Assembly (NCBI GenBank): GCA_024235835.1
Contig: JACKLQ010000002.1
Location: 1 to 64,000, forward strand
DNA length: 64,000 nt
Source: Thiobacillus sp.
GTDB taxonomy: Bacteria > Pseudomonadota > Gammaproteobacteria > Burkholderiales > Thiobacillaceae
Direction: 5' to 3'
The position numbers were made by a program, and so were the translations under genes. The notes beneath the pieces are model-generated. The model had not been told where the DNA came from, did not search any database, and saw only the letters and a program-made list of their open reading frames with translations. Positions 15,599 through 23,485 of the stretch are shown here, piece by piece (position 1 is the stretch's first letter; each line of letters starts with the position of its first letter).

Positions 15599-15903
15599 CG
15601 ATCCCTGCAACCGGCCTCCCCTGCCGGGAGGTGCGATATTCGCGTCACGCCTTTGAACGCATGTTCCAGAGAGGCATCCCGCCGGAAGCCGTCGAAGCCA
15701 TGATCAAGTCGGGCGAGATCATTGCGTCCTATCCTGATGATCGCCCCTACCCCAGCTACCTGATCCTGGGCCAACATTGGGACTCGCCGCTTCATGCCGT
15801 CATGGCGTTGGACGCGCAAAGCGGAATTTGCCAAGTCGTAACTGTCTACAGACCAGACCCAGACCTTTGGGACGACTCCTTCAAGACAAGGAAACAACCA
15901 TGA
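15595..15903 (+). CDS. DUF4258-type small protein, probable toxin
   Basis: The 102-residue protein has VRYSRHAFERMFQRGIPPEAVE, the His/Arg pattern of DUF4258 (a BrnT/RelE-like RNase-fold family), and a C-terminal VVTVYRPDPDLW strand. The start at 15595 overlaps the ubiJ stop as ATGA, and its own stop overlaps the next gene the same way. DUF4258 proteins paired with a YgiT-type zinc-finger protein are regarded as likely type II toxin-antitoxin modules. Toxicity here is inferred from that pairing. Confidence 0.75.
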   Translation: MTIPATGLPCREVRYSRHAFERMFQRGIPPEAVEAMIKSGEIIASYPDDRPYPSYLILGQHWDSPLHAVMALDAQSGICQVVTVYRPDPDLWDDSFKTRKQP

Positions 15904-16124
15904 AATGTTCCATCTGCAAAACCGGGACGACGCATCCGGGCAAGGCCACGGTCACCCTGCAACGCGGGGACAGCGTGGTCGTCATCCGGGACGTGCCCGC
16001 GGAAATCTGCGAGGACTGCGGCGAGTACTACCTGGATGAAGTCACCGCTCGCCGCGTCTATGCGGCCGCCGAGCGGGGATTCGAACGCCACGTGGAAGTG
16101 GAAATCCAGCGCTACGCAGCCTGA
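15900..16124 (+). CDS. YgiT/MqsA-type zinc-finger protein, probable antitoxin
   Basis: The 74-residue protein has two CxxC pairs (MKCSICKTG and EICEDCGEYY), the zinc-binding domain of the MqsA N-terminus. The C-terminal part (DEVTARRVYAAAERGFERH) is too short for the HTH domain of full MqsA, so it is the short YgiT-type form. It overlaps the preceding DUF4258 gene by four bases and most likely neutralises its product. It ends ten bases before the ubiB start, so the module is embedded in the ubiquinone operon. Confidence 0.8.
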   Translation: MKCSICKTGTTHPGKATVTLQRGDSVVVIRDVPAEICEDCGEYYLDEVTARRVYAAAERGFERHVEVEIQRYAA

Positions 16125-16134
16125 TCGCCACCTG

Positions 16135-17652
16135 ATGTACCTCTTCCGCATCCTCCGCATCTGGTTCACCGGCGCCCGCTACGGCCTGGACGAATTCTTC
16201 CTGGGCCACGAGCGGGTCAAGCTGGTGCGCTGGACCGTGCAGGCCCTGTTCTTCTGGCGTCGCCTGACGCGTCCACGCGGCGAGCGCTTGCGCCTGGCCC
16301 TGGAATCCCTGGGCCCCATCTTCATCAAGTTCGGCCAGATGCTCTCCACCCGGCGGGACCTGGTGCCACCGGACATCGCCAACGAACTGGCCAAGCTCCA
16401 GGACCGGGTGCCCCCCTTCCCCAGCCAACAGGCCCTGGCCGTGCTGCGCCGGGCCTACGGCCGCCCCGTGGAGGAGGTGTTCGCCGAATTCGATCCCACC
16501 CCCGTGGCCTCCGCCTCCGTGGCCCAGGTGCATAGAGCAAAACTCAAGTCGGGTGACGCAGTTGCCATCAAAATCCTGCGCCCCGGCATCGGCAAGGTCA
16601 TCGGCCAGGACGTGAAGCTCCTCTACGCCCTGGCGGGCCTGGTGGAAAAACTGTGGTGGGACGGCAAGCGCCTGAAGCCCAAGGAAGTGGTGGGCGAGTT
16701 CGCCAAGCACCTGGGTGACGAGCTGGACCAGATGCGTGAGGCGGCCAACTGCTCCCAGCTCCACCGCAACTTCAAGGGCTCCCCCCTGCTGGCCGTGCCC
16801 GAGGTGTACTGGGACTACTGCGAAGCCGAGGTCATGGTCATGACCTGGATGGACGGCACCCCCATCTCCCGCATCGACGAGCTGCGCCGCCAGGGGGTGG
16901 ACATCCCCCGCCTGGCCCGGGCCGGGGTGGAAATCTTCTTCACCCAGGTGTTCCGGGACGGCTTCTTCCACGCCGATATGCACCCGGGCAACATCCTGGT
17001 GACACCGGAAGGCAAATACGTGGCCCTGGACTTCGGCATCATGGGCACCCTCACCGACGTGGACAAGAACTACCTGGCCCAGAACTTCCTGGCCTTCTTC
17101 AGGCGGGACTACAAGAAGGTGGCCCAGACCCACCTGGATTCCGGCTGGGTGCCCGCCGAGACCCGGGTGGACGAATTCGAGGCCGCCATCCGCGCCGTGT
17201 GCGAACCCGTGTTCGACAGGCCCCTGAAAGAGATCGCCTTCGGCAAGGTGCTGCTCCGCCTGTTCCAGACCTCCCGCCGCTTCGGCATGGAAATCCAGCC
17301 CCAGCTGGTGATGCTGCAGAAGACCCTGCTCAACATCGAAGGCCTGGGCCGGGACCTGGACCCGGAACTGGACCTGTGGTCCACGGCCAAGCCTTTCCTG
17401 GAGCGCTGGATGAACGAGCAGATCGGCTGGCGCGGCTGGCTGCGCACCTTCAAGGAAGAAGTGCCCTACTGGGGTGCACTGGTTCCCCAGTTGCCCCGCC
17501 TGGCCCACCAGGCCCTCCGCACCGACCGGCTGGAAAAACTCGAGGATGGCCTGGAGATCATGCTGCGCCAGCAGCAGGCCCGGAACCGCTGGCTGGCGGC
17601 CATCGCCGTGTTGCTGGCCGTGCTGGTGGCCGCCAACCTGATCAACTACTGA
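16135..17652 (+). CDS. ubiB: Ubiquinone biosynthesis ATPase/kinase-like protein UbiB
   Basis: The 505-residue protein is of the ABC1/ADCK/UbiB atypical kinase family. The KxGQ motif (FIKFGQMLSTRRDLVP), the Ala-rich loop (VASASVAQVH), AIKILRP with the conserved Lys, FFHADMHPGNILV (catalytic loop) and VALDFGIMG (metal-binding DFG) are all present. The C-terminal hydrophobic stretch (WLAAIAVLLAVLVAANLI) anchors it in the inner membrane. It supports ubiquinone assembly or lipid delivery. It lies in the same direction as ubiJ but separated from it by a toxin-antitoxin-like pair. Confidence 0.95.
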   Translation: MYLFRILRIWFTGARYGLDEFFLGHERVKLVRWTVQALFFWRRLTRPRGERLRLALESLGPIFIKFGQMLSTRRDLVPPDIANELAKLQDRVPPFPSQQALAVLRRAYGRPVEEVFAEFDPTPVASASVAQVHRAKLKSGDAVAIKILRPGIGKVIGQDVKLLYALAGLVEKLWWDGKRLKPKEVVGEFAKHLGDELDQMREAANCSQLHRNFKGSPLLAVPEVYWDYCEAEVMVMTWMDGTPISRIDELRRQGVDIPRLARAGVEIFFTQVFRDGFFHADMHPGNILVTPEGKYVALDFGIMGTLTDVDKNYLAQNFLAFFRRDYKKVAQTHLDSGWVPAETRVDEFEAAIRAVCEPVFDRPLKEIAFGKVLLRLFQTSRRFGMEIQPQLVMLQKTLLNIEGLGRDLDPELDLWSTAKPFLERWMNEQIGWRGWLRTFKEEVPYWGALVPQLPRLAHQALRTDRLEKLEDGLEIMLRQQQARNRWLAAIAVLLAVLVAANLINY

Positions 17653-17661
17653 CTTCTTCGC

Positions 17662-18462
17662 TCATCCCTGGGGGTCCGGCACGAACTGGCCCGGGAAGGG
17701 CTGGGGCTCGGGCCAGTGGGGGCGTACAGGGCGGAGTTTCGGAATCACGCCCCGGGCCATCAGGTTGGGGCGGCTGTCGTAGCGCACGCTCAACACCTCG
17801 GCCGGCCCGGCGCTGGCCCGCTCGAACTCCGTGTAGCGGGTGGGTGCGTATTCCCGTTCTCCATGCCCGGTACCCAGGCGCTCCGACTTGCGCGGGGACT
17901 TGGCCATGGCTTCCGGGGCGGCGGCATCGGCCGCTGCCCCGGCTGCGCCAGCCTGGGCACGGGCAGACGGCACTGCTTCATTCAGATAGGGCATGGGCTG
18001 GGGCGCATAGACCTTCTCCCGGAACACCGCCCCACCGATCACCCCCACGTGGTCCGGCCTATCCGTGCGGGCGGCGTAGGAATCCGGCAGGGCGGTGAAA
18101 TAGAACTGGGCCACTTCCTGCAGGCTCTTGCGCCAGCCGGCCACCTCCACCCGGCCCCAGGGGCCCAGCACGTAGCCGGACTGGTCCGGCGCCGCCGTCT
18201 CGCCGGTGACCGCGTTGACGCCATCCACGGACAGCACCACCAGCACCCGCTGCCCCGTGCGGTTCACCAGCCGCACCCCGTAGCGATCGCCGGGGTTGCC
18301 CGCCACGTACTGCTGCCCCCGGAAGCGGTGGAAGTCCAGGGTCTCCCCCGTGGACCGGTTGATGATCTCCATGTCCACCAGCTGGCCGGCGTGGGCGGGT
18401 GAGGACGAGAATGCGCTGGCAGCCAGGAGGCTGAGGGTCAGTACGAAGAGTCGTGCAAGCAT
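17662..18462 (-). CDS. Secreted protein of unknown function, sigma-factor operon neighbour
   Basis: The 266-residue protein has a signal peptide (MLARLFVLTLSLLAASAF...AHA). A beta-rich domain follows (residues 28-165: MEIINRSTGETLDFHRF, RYGVRLVNRTGQRVLVVLSVDG, GWRKSLQEVAQFYFTALPDSY). An Ala-rich linker and a C-terminal region ending near FVPDPQG come last. No catalytic motif is recognised. It lies about 100 bases downstream of the anti-sigma-like gene on the same strand, so it may be part of, or a target of, that regulatory unit. It converges with ubiB with only nine bases between the stops. Confidence 0.6.
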   Translation of the reverse strand: MLARLFVLTLSLLAASAFSSSPAHAGQLVDMEIINRSTGETLDFHRFRGQQYVAGNPGDRYGVRLVNRTGQRVLVVLSVDGVNAVTGETAAPDQSGYVLGPWGRVEVAGWRKSLQEVAQFYFTALPDSYAARTDRPDHVGVIGGAVFREKVYAPQPMPYLNEAVPSARAQAGAAGAAADAAAPEAMAKSPRKSERLGTGHGEREYAPTRYTEFERASAGPAEVLSVRYDSRPNLMARGVIPKLRPVRPHWPEPQPFPGQFVPDPQG

Positions 18463-18565
18463 GATGTGCTCCTTTTGGGTTGAGGAAGGACATCCGCTTA
18501 AACGCGCGGGAAATTGAAACGGGGTTAAGAACCAGGAATGCCGGCAAGCATCTGCCGGGCAAAGG

Positions 18566-19456
18566 CTACAAATCCTTCAAGTCCTCCGGCAAGGCAAACC
18601 CCGGATAAGTCCGCCTGAGTTTCTCCAGTGCCTTCCGCGCCTCCTCCTGTCGCCCCTCCCGCAACAACCGGCGAATCGTCTCCACCATCTGTTCCGGCCT
18701 TTCAGTCGCCGGGGCTGCGGCCTTGCGCTTGCCCAGGCCCTGGCTGAAGAAAAAGGCCGGCGCGGTTTCCTGGCCAGGTGCCACGGCACTGGCCGTGGGG
18801 GGCGGGACCATGCGGGCTGCGGGCGGGCGTTTCATTTTCGTCGTGGCGTCGGAGGACTCCTGGGCAGCCATGGGGACAGCCTGGGGCATGGGATGGGCCT
18901 CGGCCCTGGCGGCCGGCTGGGGAGCGGGCGACAAGGCCGCGGCAGCGCCGGCCTGGGCCGGGAAGGGCTCGGGTGCGGGTGCGGGTGCGGCGACACTACC
19001 CGAATTCTCCAACTGTTCCACCGCCGCTCGCTCCTGGGGGAGCGCGGGCCCGCTTTGCACATCCGTGCCCATGGGCTCGACGCTTTCCGACGCATCGGCC
19101 TGGGGTACGGATTCCTGCTGCGCCAGATAAGGAAGGCGCACGGTGGGCTCGGCTGGCAAAGGCGCGGGGGCCGCGTCGTCAATTCCACCCTGGCCTGTCG
19201 GCGGGATGGCCTTGGGTGGTTTCATGTTTTCCGGTGCCTGCTGCTGCGCTTCGAACAACAGGGAGATCCCCAGCACCAGTACGGCGGCGCTGGAGAGGGG
19301 CAGTGCCCAGGTGAACCAGCGGGAACGCCCGGTCGGTTTGGGCCGGGCCAGGGCCTGGCGGGCGGCCTCCAGGATGCGGGCGTCCAGGCCCGGCGAGGGC
19401 TCCGGGTGTCTGGCCTCCCGGTAGGCTTGGCTGAGATGCGGGTCGCGTTCTTCCAT
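18566..19456 (-). CDS. Anti-sigma-factor-like single-pass membrane protein
   Basis: The 296-residue protein has a short cytoplasmic N-terminus (residues 1-45), one membrane segment (about 48-67, WALPLSSAAVLVLGISLLF), and a long Pro/Ala-rich periplasmic region. It ends in a helical motif (QMVETIRRLLREGRQEEARKALEKLRRTYP) resembling a single TPR-like hairpin. It begins four bases after the stop of the ECF sigma factor gene, the usual position of the cognate anti-sigma factor. The N-terminus lacks a zinc HxxxCxxC motif, so it would be a non-ZAS type. Function is inferred from position and topology. Confidence 0.65.
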   Translation of the reverse strand: MEERDPHLSQAYREARHPEPSPGLDARILEAARQALARPKPTGRSRWFTWALPLSSAAVLVLGISLLFEAQQQAPENMKPPKAIPPTGQGGIDDAAPAPLPAEPTVRLPYLAQQESVPQADASESVEPMGTDVQSGPALPQERAAVEQLENSGSVAAPAPAPEPFPAQAGAAAALSPAPQPAARAEAHPMPQAVPMAAQESSDATTKMKRPPAARMVPPPTASAVAPGQETAPAFFFSQGLGKRKAAAPATERPEQMVETIRRLLREGRQEEARKALEKLRRTYPGFALPEDLKDL

Positions 19457-19460
19457 GGCC

Positions 19461-20081
19461 TCAGGTTCCTATCAATGCCGCCAGGCACCTGCGCAGCCGG
19501 TCCAGGGCGTAGCGCAGGCGGCTCTTGGCGGTCTCCCGCCCCACGCCGGTGGCGTTGGCGATTTGTTCCAGGCTCATGCCGCCCTCCTCCGCCATGAGGA
19601 AGGCGTCCCGCTGGGGCAGGGGCAGGGCCGCCAGGCAGTCCAGGATGTGCCGGGCGGCCTCCCGTCGCTCCAGCATGGCCTGGGGCGATTCCTGTTCCGG
19701 CGCGGCCATGCTGTCCACCGGATCATAGTCAGGATCCTCGTCCAGGCCGGCCGCGCCATCACCGGCCAACTCCAGGATGGAGCGGCCCCTGGCCCGGTGA
19801 TGGTCCACCAGGCGGTTGTGGGCGATGCGGAACAGCCACGTGGAAAATTTGGCCGTGACCTCGTAGTGGGCCCGGGCACCCACCACCCGCAGCCACACGT
19901 CCTGGAACAGTTCGTCCGCCGCCTGGGCCGCCTGGTGGGCCAGATAGCGGTACAGCCTGCCCCGCCAGCGCCCGTACAACGCCTCGAAGGCCGGCCCGTC
20001 GCCGTCACGGTAGGCCAGCATGAGGGCTTCGTCGGTGCGCGGGTCGTCAGTGGAACTGGCGGCTGCGTCGGAATCATCCAT
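19461..20081 (-). CDS. ECF-family RNA polymerase sigma factor
   Basis: The 206-residue protein has sigma region 2 (FEALYGRWRGRLYRYLAHQ, ADELFQDVWLRV, FSTWLFRIAHNRLVDHHR). A linker leads to region 4 (LPLPQRDAFLMAEEGGMSLEQI, VGRETAKSRLRYALDRLRR). This is the two-domain layout of group 4 (ECF) sigma factors. The start at 20081 gives MDDSDAAASS and the usual length; a longer frame to 20210 adds 43 residues with no family similarity. It is followed by an anti-sigma-like gene. The signal and regulon are not evident from the window. Confidence 0.9.
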   Translation of the reverse strand: MDDSDAAASSTDDPRTDEALMLAYRDGDGPAFEALYGRWRGRLYRYLAHQAAQAADELFQDVWLRVVGARAHYEVTAKFSTWLFRIAHNRLVDHHRARGRSILELAGDGAAGLDEDPDYDPVDSMAAPEQESPQAMLERREAARHILDCLAALPLPQRDAFLMAEEGGMSLEQIANATGVGRETAKSRLRYALDRLRRCLAALIGT

Positions 20082-20261
20082 GGCTATGCGTTTGAACGCC
20101 TGGTATTGCGATATGGGGTTAGCAGGTGGGTCCCCGGCGGCGGGACGCCTGGGAGGTGTGCATGCATTGTATTGGCCCCGGGGCCCGGGCACGAAATTCA
20201 TGGCCAACAATGAGACAGGCCCCGTTTCCGGGGCCTGGGCGCCAGGGGGTGCCGGGGAAAA

Positions 20262-22121
20262 TCAGGCGGCGATGCGCTCCCGCCGGTCCATGACGGTGGC
20301 CTGGATGTGGAGCTTTCCGTCCTCGTTGAAGCCGGACAGGTTCATCTCGATGGGGAAGGTGCTCTCGTCCTTGCGGTGCCCCTGGAGGAAGTGCTGCCGG
20401 CCCAGCATGGTGACCACGGGGTGGCGGGGCATGTCACCGCTGAAGGCGGCCTGATGTCCCGTTGCCGCCTCGGGGACGAGGATTTCGATGGGCTTGCCCA
20501 GCAGTTCATCGGGCTCGTAGCCAAACATGGCTTCCAGGGTGGTGTTGACCATCTGGATGTTGCCCCGTTCGTCCACCACCAGCAGGCCGTTGGGATTGGT
20601 GTCCAGCAGCATGCGCAAGTGGGCTTCCCTGTGCTGCAGGCGCTCCTCAATCTCCTTGCGTGCGGAGATGTCGGCCACTACCGCGTCCACGTAGCGGCGC
20701 CCGTCCTCCATGAAGGAACTCAGGCTGATCTCGATGGGCACCCGGCTGCCGTCCTTGCGCTGGCCCACCAGGTCCCGCCCCGCACCCATGGGCCGGGCCT
20801 CGGGGGCGCGCATGTAGCCGCTGCGCTTCTGCTCGTGACCGGCCCGTTCTGATTCAGGCACCAGAATTTCCATGGGCTTGCCGATCAACTCGCCCGGCTC
20901 ATAGCCAAACATGCGCTCCAGGGCGGGGTTGGCCATCTGGATGGCGCCCTTGTCGTCCACCACCAGGAGGCCGTTGGCGTTGGCTTCCACCACCAGGCGG
21001 AAGCGCTTCTGGGCCTCGGCCAGGCGGTTGGCGATCCTGGCCTCGGCCTGGGCCTTGGCGGCCGCCACCTTGGCCACCGTACGCCCCACCAGGGCCCGGG
21101 AAAGCCAGGCGGTGAGGGCGCCAAACAGCAAGAGCATGGTCAGGGCACCCAGGCCCACGGTGCGCCAGGCTTCCTGGCGCAACAGGGCCAGTTGGTTGGC
21201 GGGCAGGTGGGACACCACCAGCCAGTGGGGCACATCCGCCACCACGCTGCTGTCCGTGTCCTTGAGTGGATAGGCAGTACTCCACGTCCACAACCCGCCC
21301 TCGGCTTCCACCTGGCCCGAGGGAATCCCCGAGATGGCCTGCCAGGCCTTCGGATTGCGGGCCCCCAGGGTATCGTTCCGCTTGAACATGAAGCCCCAGG
21401 CCTCCTCGGGCCGGGGGCTCACCAGCCAGTAGCCCTGGCTGTTCAGCAGCATGGCGTGGTCCCGGGCGTCCATGACGCTCTCGGTGAAGGCGGTGAGCAG
21501 CCGCCGGGCATCGATGTTCAGCACCAGGATGCCCTGGGGCCTGCGGTTGGCGTCCCGCAGGGGCGTTGCCAGGCGCAGCACGGGCTTGTAGGGCACTTCC
21601 ACCTCGCCGTTTTCCACGTTCAGGTCCAGGGGCGAGATGAAGAACTGACCGGGCTGCAGGTCCATGGTCTTCTTGAAATAGTAGCTGTCCGTCACCTGCT
21701 GCAGCCGGTCCGCCGGAACGGGCACGGGGCGACCGCCAACGCTGTTGATGCGGGCCCGCTCCACGCCGCCGGCGTCGATCCAGCGCACCTTGTCATACAG
21801 ACCGCTGTAGGCCAGCAGGGTCTTGAACTCATCTTCCATGGCCAGGACGGCCCCGGCGCCACCACCCTCCAAGGCGTTGCGCACCGCCACTGTGTCCGCC
21901 AGGGCGCGCAGATGGCGCAAAGGCATGGCCAGTTCGTCATCCAGGCGGCGCACGCCCATGATGACGTTGCCGATCTCCTTGGTGCGGGTGATGTCCATCT
22001 CGGCTGAAATCCGCTCGTTGCCGATGTACCAGGCTCCCCCCACGATCAACACGGAAACCAGGGCAAACAGAATCAAAAACAGACGTAAGGGAAACTTCAC
22101 CTTCACGAAGCCGCTATCCAT
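20262..22121 (-). CDS. dCache-PAS-PAS membrane sensor without output domain
   Basis: The 619-residue protein has a first membrane helix (residues 12-33). An extracytoplasmic double-Cache-like domain follows (about 35-305, with YFKKTMDLQPGQFFISPLDLN and GILVLNIDARRLL), then a second helix (about 318-336) and a short coiled coil. Two PAS domains come next (about 365-485 and 490-612), each with a GYEPxELxGKPxEILVPE signature. The protein ends right after the second PAS; no histidine kinase, GGDEF, EAL or methyl-accepting domain follows. It may signal through a partner, or be a truncated relative of a kinase or cyclase. Confidence 0.85.
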   Translation of the reverse strand: MDSGFVKVKFPLRLFLILFALVSVLIVGGAWYIGNERISAEMDITRTKEIGNVIMGVRRLDDELAMPLRHLRALADTVAVRNALEGGGAGAVLAMEDEFKTLLAYSGLYDKVRWIDAGGVERARINSVGGRPVPVPADRLQQVTDSYYFKKTMDLQPGQFFISPLDLNVENGEVEVPYKPVLRLATPLRDANRRPQGILVLNIDARRLLTAFTESVMDARDHAMLLNSQGYWLVSPRPEEAWGFMFKRNDTLGARNPKAWQAISGIPSGQVEAEGGLWTWSTAYPLKDTDSSVVADVPHWLVVSHLPANQLALLRQEAWRTVGLGALTMLLLFGALTAWLSRALVGRTVAKVAAAKAQAEARIANRLAEAQKRFRLVVEANANGLLVVDDKGAIQMANPALERMFGYEPGELIGKPMEILVPESERAGHEQKRSGYMRAPEARPMGAGRDLVGQRKDGSRVPIEISLSSFMEDGRRYVDAVVADISARKEIEERLQHREAHLRMLLDTNPNGLLVVDERGNIQMVNTTLEAMFGYEPDELLGKPIEILVPEAATGHQAAFSGDMPRHPVVTMLGRQHFLQGHRKDESTFPIEMNLSGFNEDGKLHIQATVMDRRERIAA

Positions 22122-22315
22122 TTCAGTCTCCTTGTGTGGCTTTAATAATTCCAGACAAATTTAGTCGGGTTTTTTGCCACGCTATCCCAGGCCACATGGG
22201 ATATCAACCATGCAACCAGAGTGGTTTTGCTGGCAGGATCGCCTTTACGCAGATATCCGTAAGACGTTGCCGGTGATAGGCTTTCACGAGCATTTCAGCC
22301 CCTCTGCACCAAACC

Positions 22316-23485
22316 ATGGCCCTGCTGGAAATCCGCAATATCACCCGCCGCTTTGGCACCTTCGAGGCCGTGGGGGACGTCAGCTTTGATGTGGAAGCAG
22401 GAGAGTTCTTCACCCTGCTGGGCCCTTCCGGCTGCGGCAAGACCACCATCCTGCGCATGATCGCCGGCTTCGACCTGCCGGACGGGGGGCAGATCCTGCT
22501 GGATGGTAAGGACCTGGTGAACACGCCGGCGGAAAAGAGGCCCATCCACACCGTATTCCAGAGCTATGCCCTGTTCCCCCATCTCACCGTGGGCCAGAAC
22601 GTGGCCTTTCCTTTGCGCATGGCCGGGGTGAGCGAGGCGGAGCTGAAGCGCCGGGTGGGCGAGACCCTGGCGCAGGTGCATCTTGCCGAACTGGCGGACC
22701 ACTATCCCCACGAGCTGTCCGGCGGCCAGAAGCAGCGGGTGGCCCTGGCCCGGGGTCTGGTGAACAAGCCCCGCCTGCTGTTGCTGGACGAGCCCCTGGG
22801 AGCCCTGGACCTGAAGCTGCGGGAGGAGATGCAGCTGGAACTCATCAAACTGCAGCGGGACGTGGGCGTCACCTTCGTCTTCGTCACCCACGCCCAGCCC
22901 GAGGCCCTGGCCCTGTCCCACCGCATCGCGGTGATGAACCGGGGGCGCATCGAACAACTGGACGAACCGTCCAGGATTTACGGCTTCCCGAGGAACCGTT
23001 TCGTGGCGGACTTCATCGGCAACTGCAACCTCTTGGAGGCCCGGGTGGCGGAACGGCTGGAAGGCCGTCTGCGCTTGGAGTCACCGGGCCTGGGGGCAAT
23101 CCTGGCGCCGGCATCGGAAGGCTCCCAGGCGGGCGACACCGGAGTGCTGGCCCTGCGGCCGGAGCAGGTGCGCATCTCAGGTTTTACCCCCCCTTTATTA
23201 AAGGGGGGCAGGGGGGATTTGAGTACATCTGTTGAAGAAGATGCCCCCGGGAATCCCCCCCACCCCCCCTTTGAAAACAGGGGGGATGAAAACGCGTTTC
23301 CCGGCACGGTGAAGGACTTCCTTTACGTGGGCGACGTCACCACCTATCAGGTGGCCCTGGACAACGGCCAGGAGCTGGCGGCCCTGCGGGCCAACGATGC
23401 CCCCGGCCGGGCCCGCTTCTTCGAGGTGGGGGACCGGGTCACCGTGAGCTGGGCCCGGGAGGCCGGACACTATGTCCGGGACTAG
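22316..23485 (+). CDS. potA: Spermidine/putrescine ABC transporter ATP-binding protein PotA
   Basis: The 389-residue ATPase has Walker A GPSGCGKTT, Q-loop FQSYALFPHLTVGQNV, signature LSGGQKQRVALARG, Walker B LLLLDEPLGALD and the switch His in VFVTHAQPEAL. The C-terminal TOBE/OB domain is present, but between about residues 290 and 326 it contains a repeat-derived stretch (TPPLLKGGRGD ... NPPHPPFENRGDE) not expected in PotA. The frame is kept. It starts the potABCD operon for polyamine import, and its last 14 bases overlap potB. Confidence 0.9.
   Translation: MALLEIRNITRRFGTFEAVGDVSFDVEAGEFFTLLGPSGCGKTTILRMIAGFDLPDGGQILLDGKDLVNTPAEKRPIHTVFQSYALFPHLTVGQNVAFPLRMAGVSEAELKRRVGETLAQVHLAELADHYPHELSGGQKQRVALARGLVNKPRLLLLDEPLGALDLKLREEMQLELIKLQRDVGVTFVFVTHAQPEALALSHRIAVMNRGRIEQLDEPSRIYGFPRNRFVADFIGNCNLLEARVAERLEGRLRLESPGLGAILAPASEGSQAGDTGVLALRPEQVRISGFTPPLLKGGRGDLSTSVEEDAPGNPPHPPFENRGDENAFPGTVKDFLYVGDVTTYQVALDNGQELAALRANDAPGRARFFEVGDRVTVSWAREAGHYVRD
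23184..23294. repeat. MITE-like CCCCCCTTT/AAAGGGGGG palindromic element inside potA
   Basis: The stretch holds two facing copies of a unit of the form CCCCCCTTTNNNAAAGGGGGG with an attached CAGGGGGGATTT arm. One is at 23187-23220, the other, inverted, at 23253-23287. Its translation gives the PPLLKGGRGD / NPPHPPF type peptides familiar from such repeats in many bacteria. It is in frame in potA. Confidence 0.75.

Noticed and set aside
18970..18993. Short hexanucleotide tandem repeat in the anti-sigma-like gene
   Set aside because: Three to four GGGTGC units encode Pro-Ala repeats; six-base units cannot shift the frame, so phase variation is not expected.
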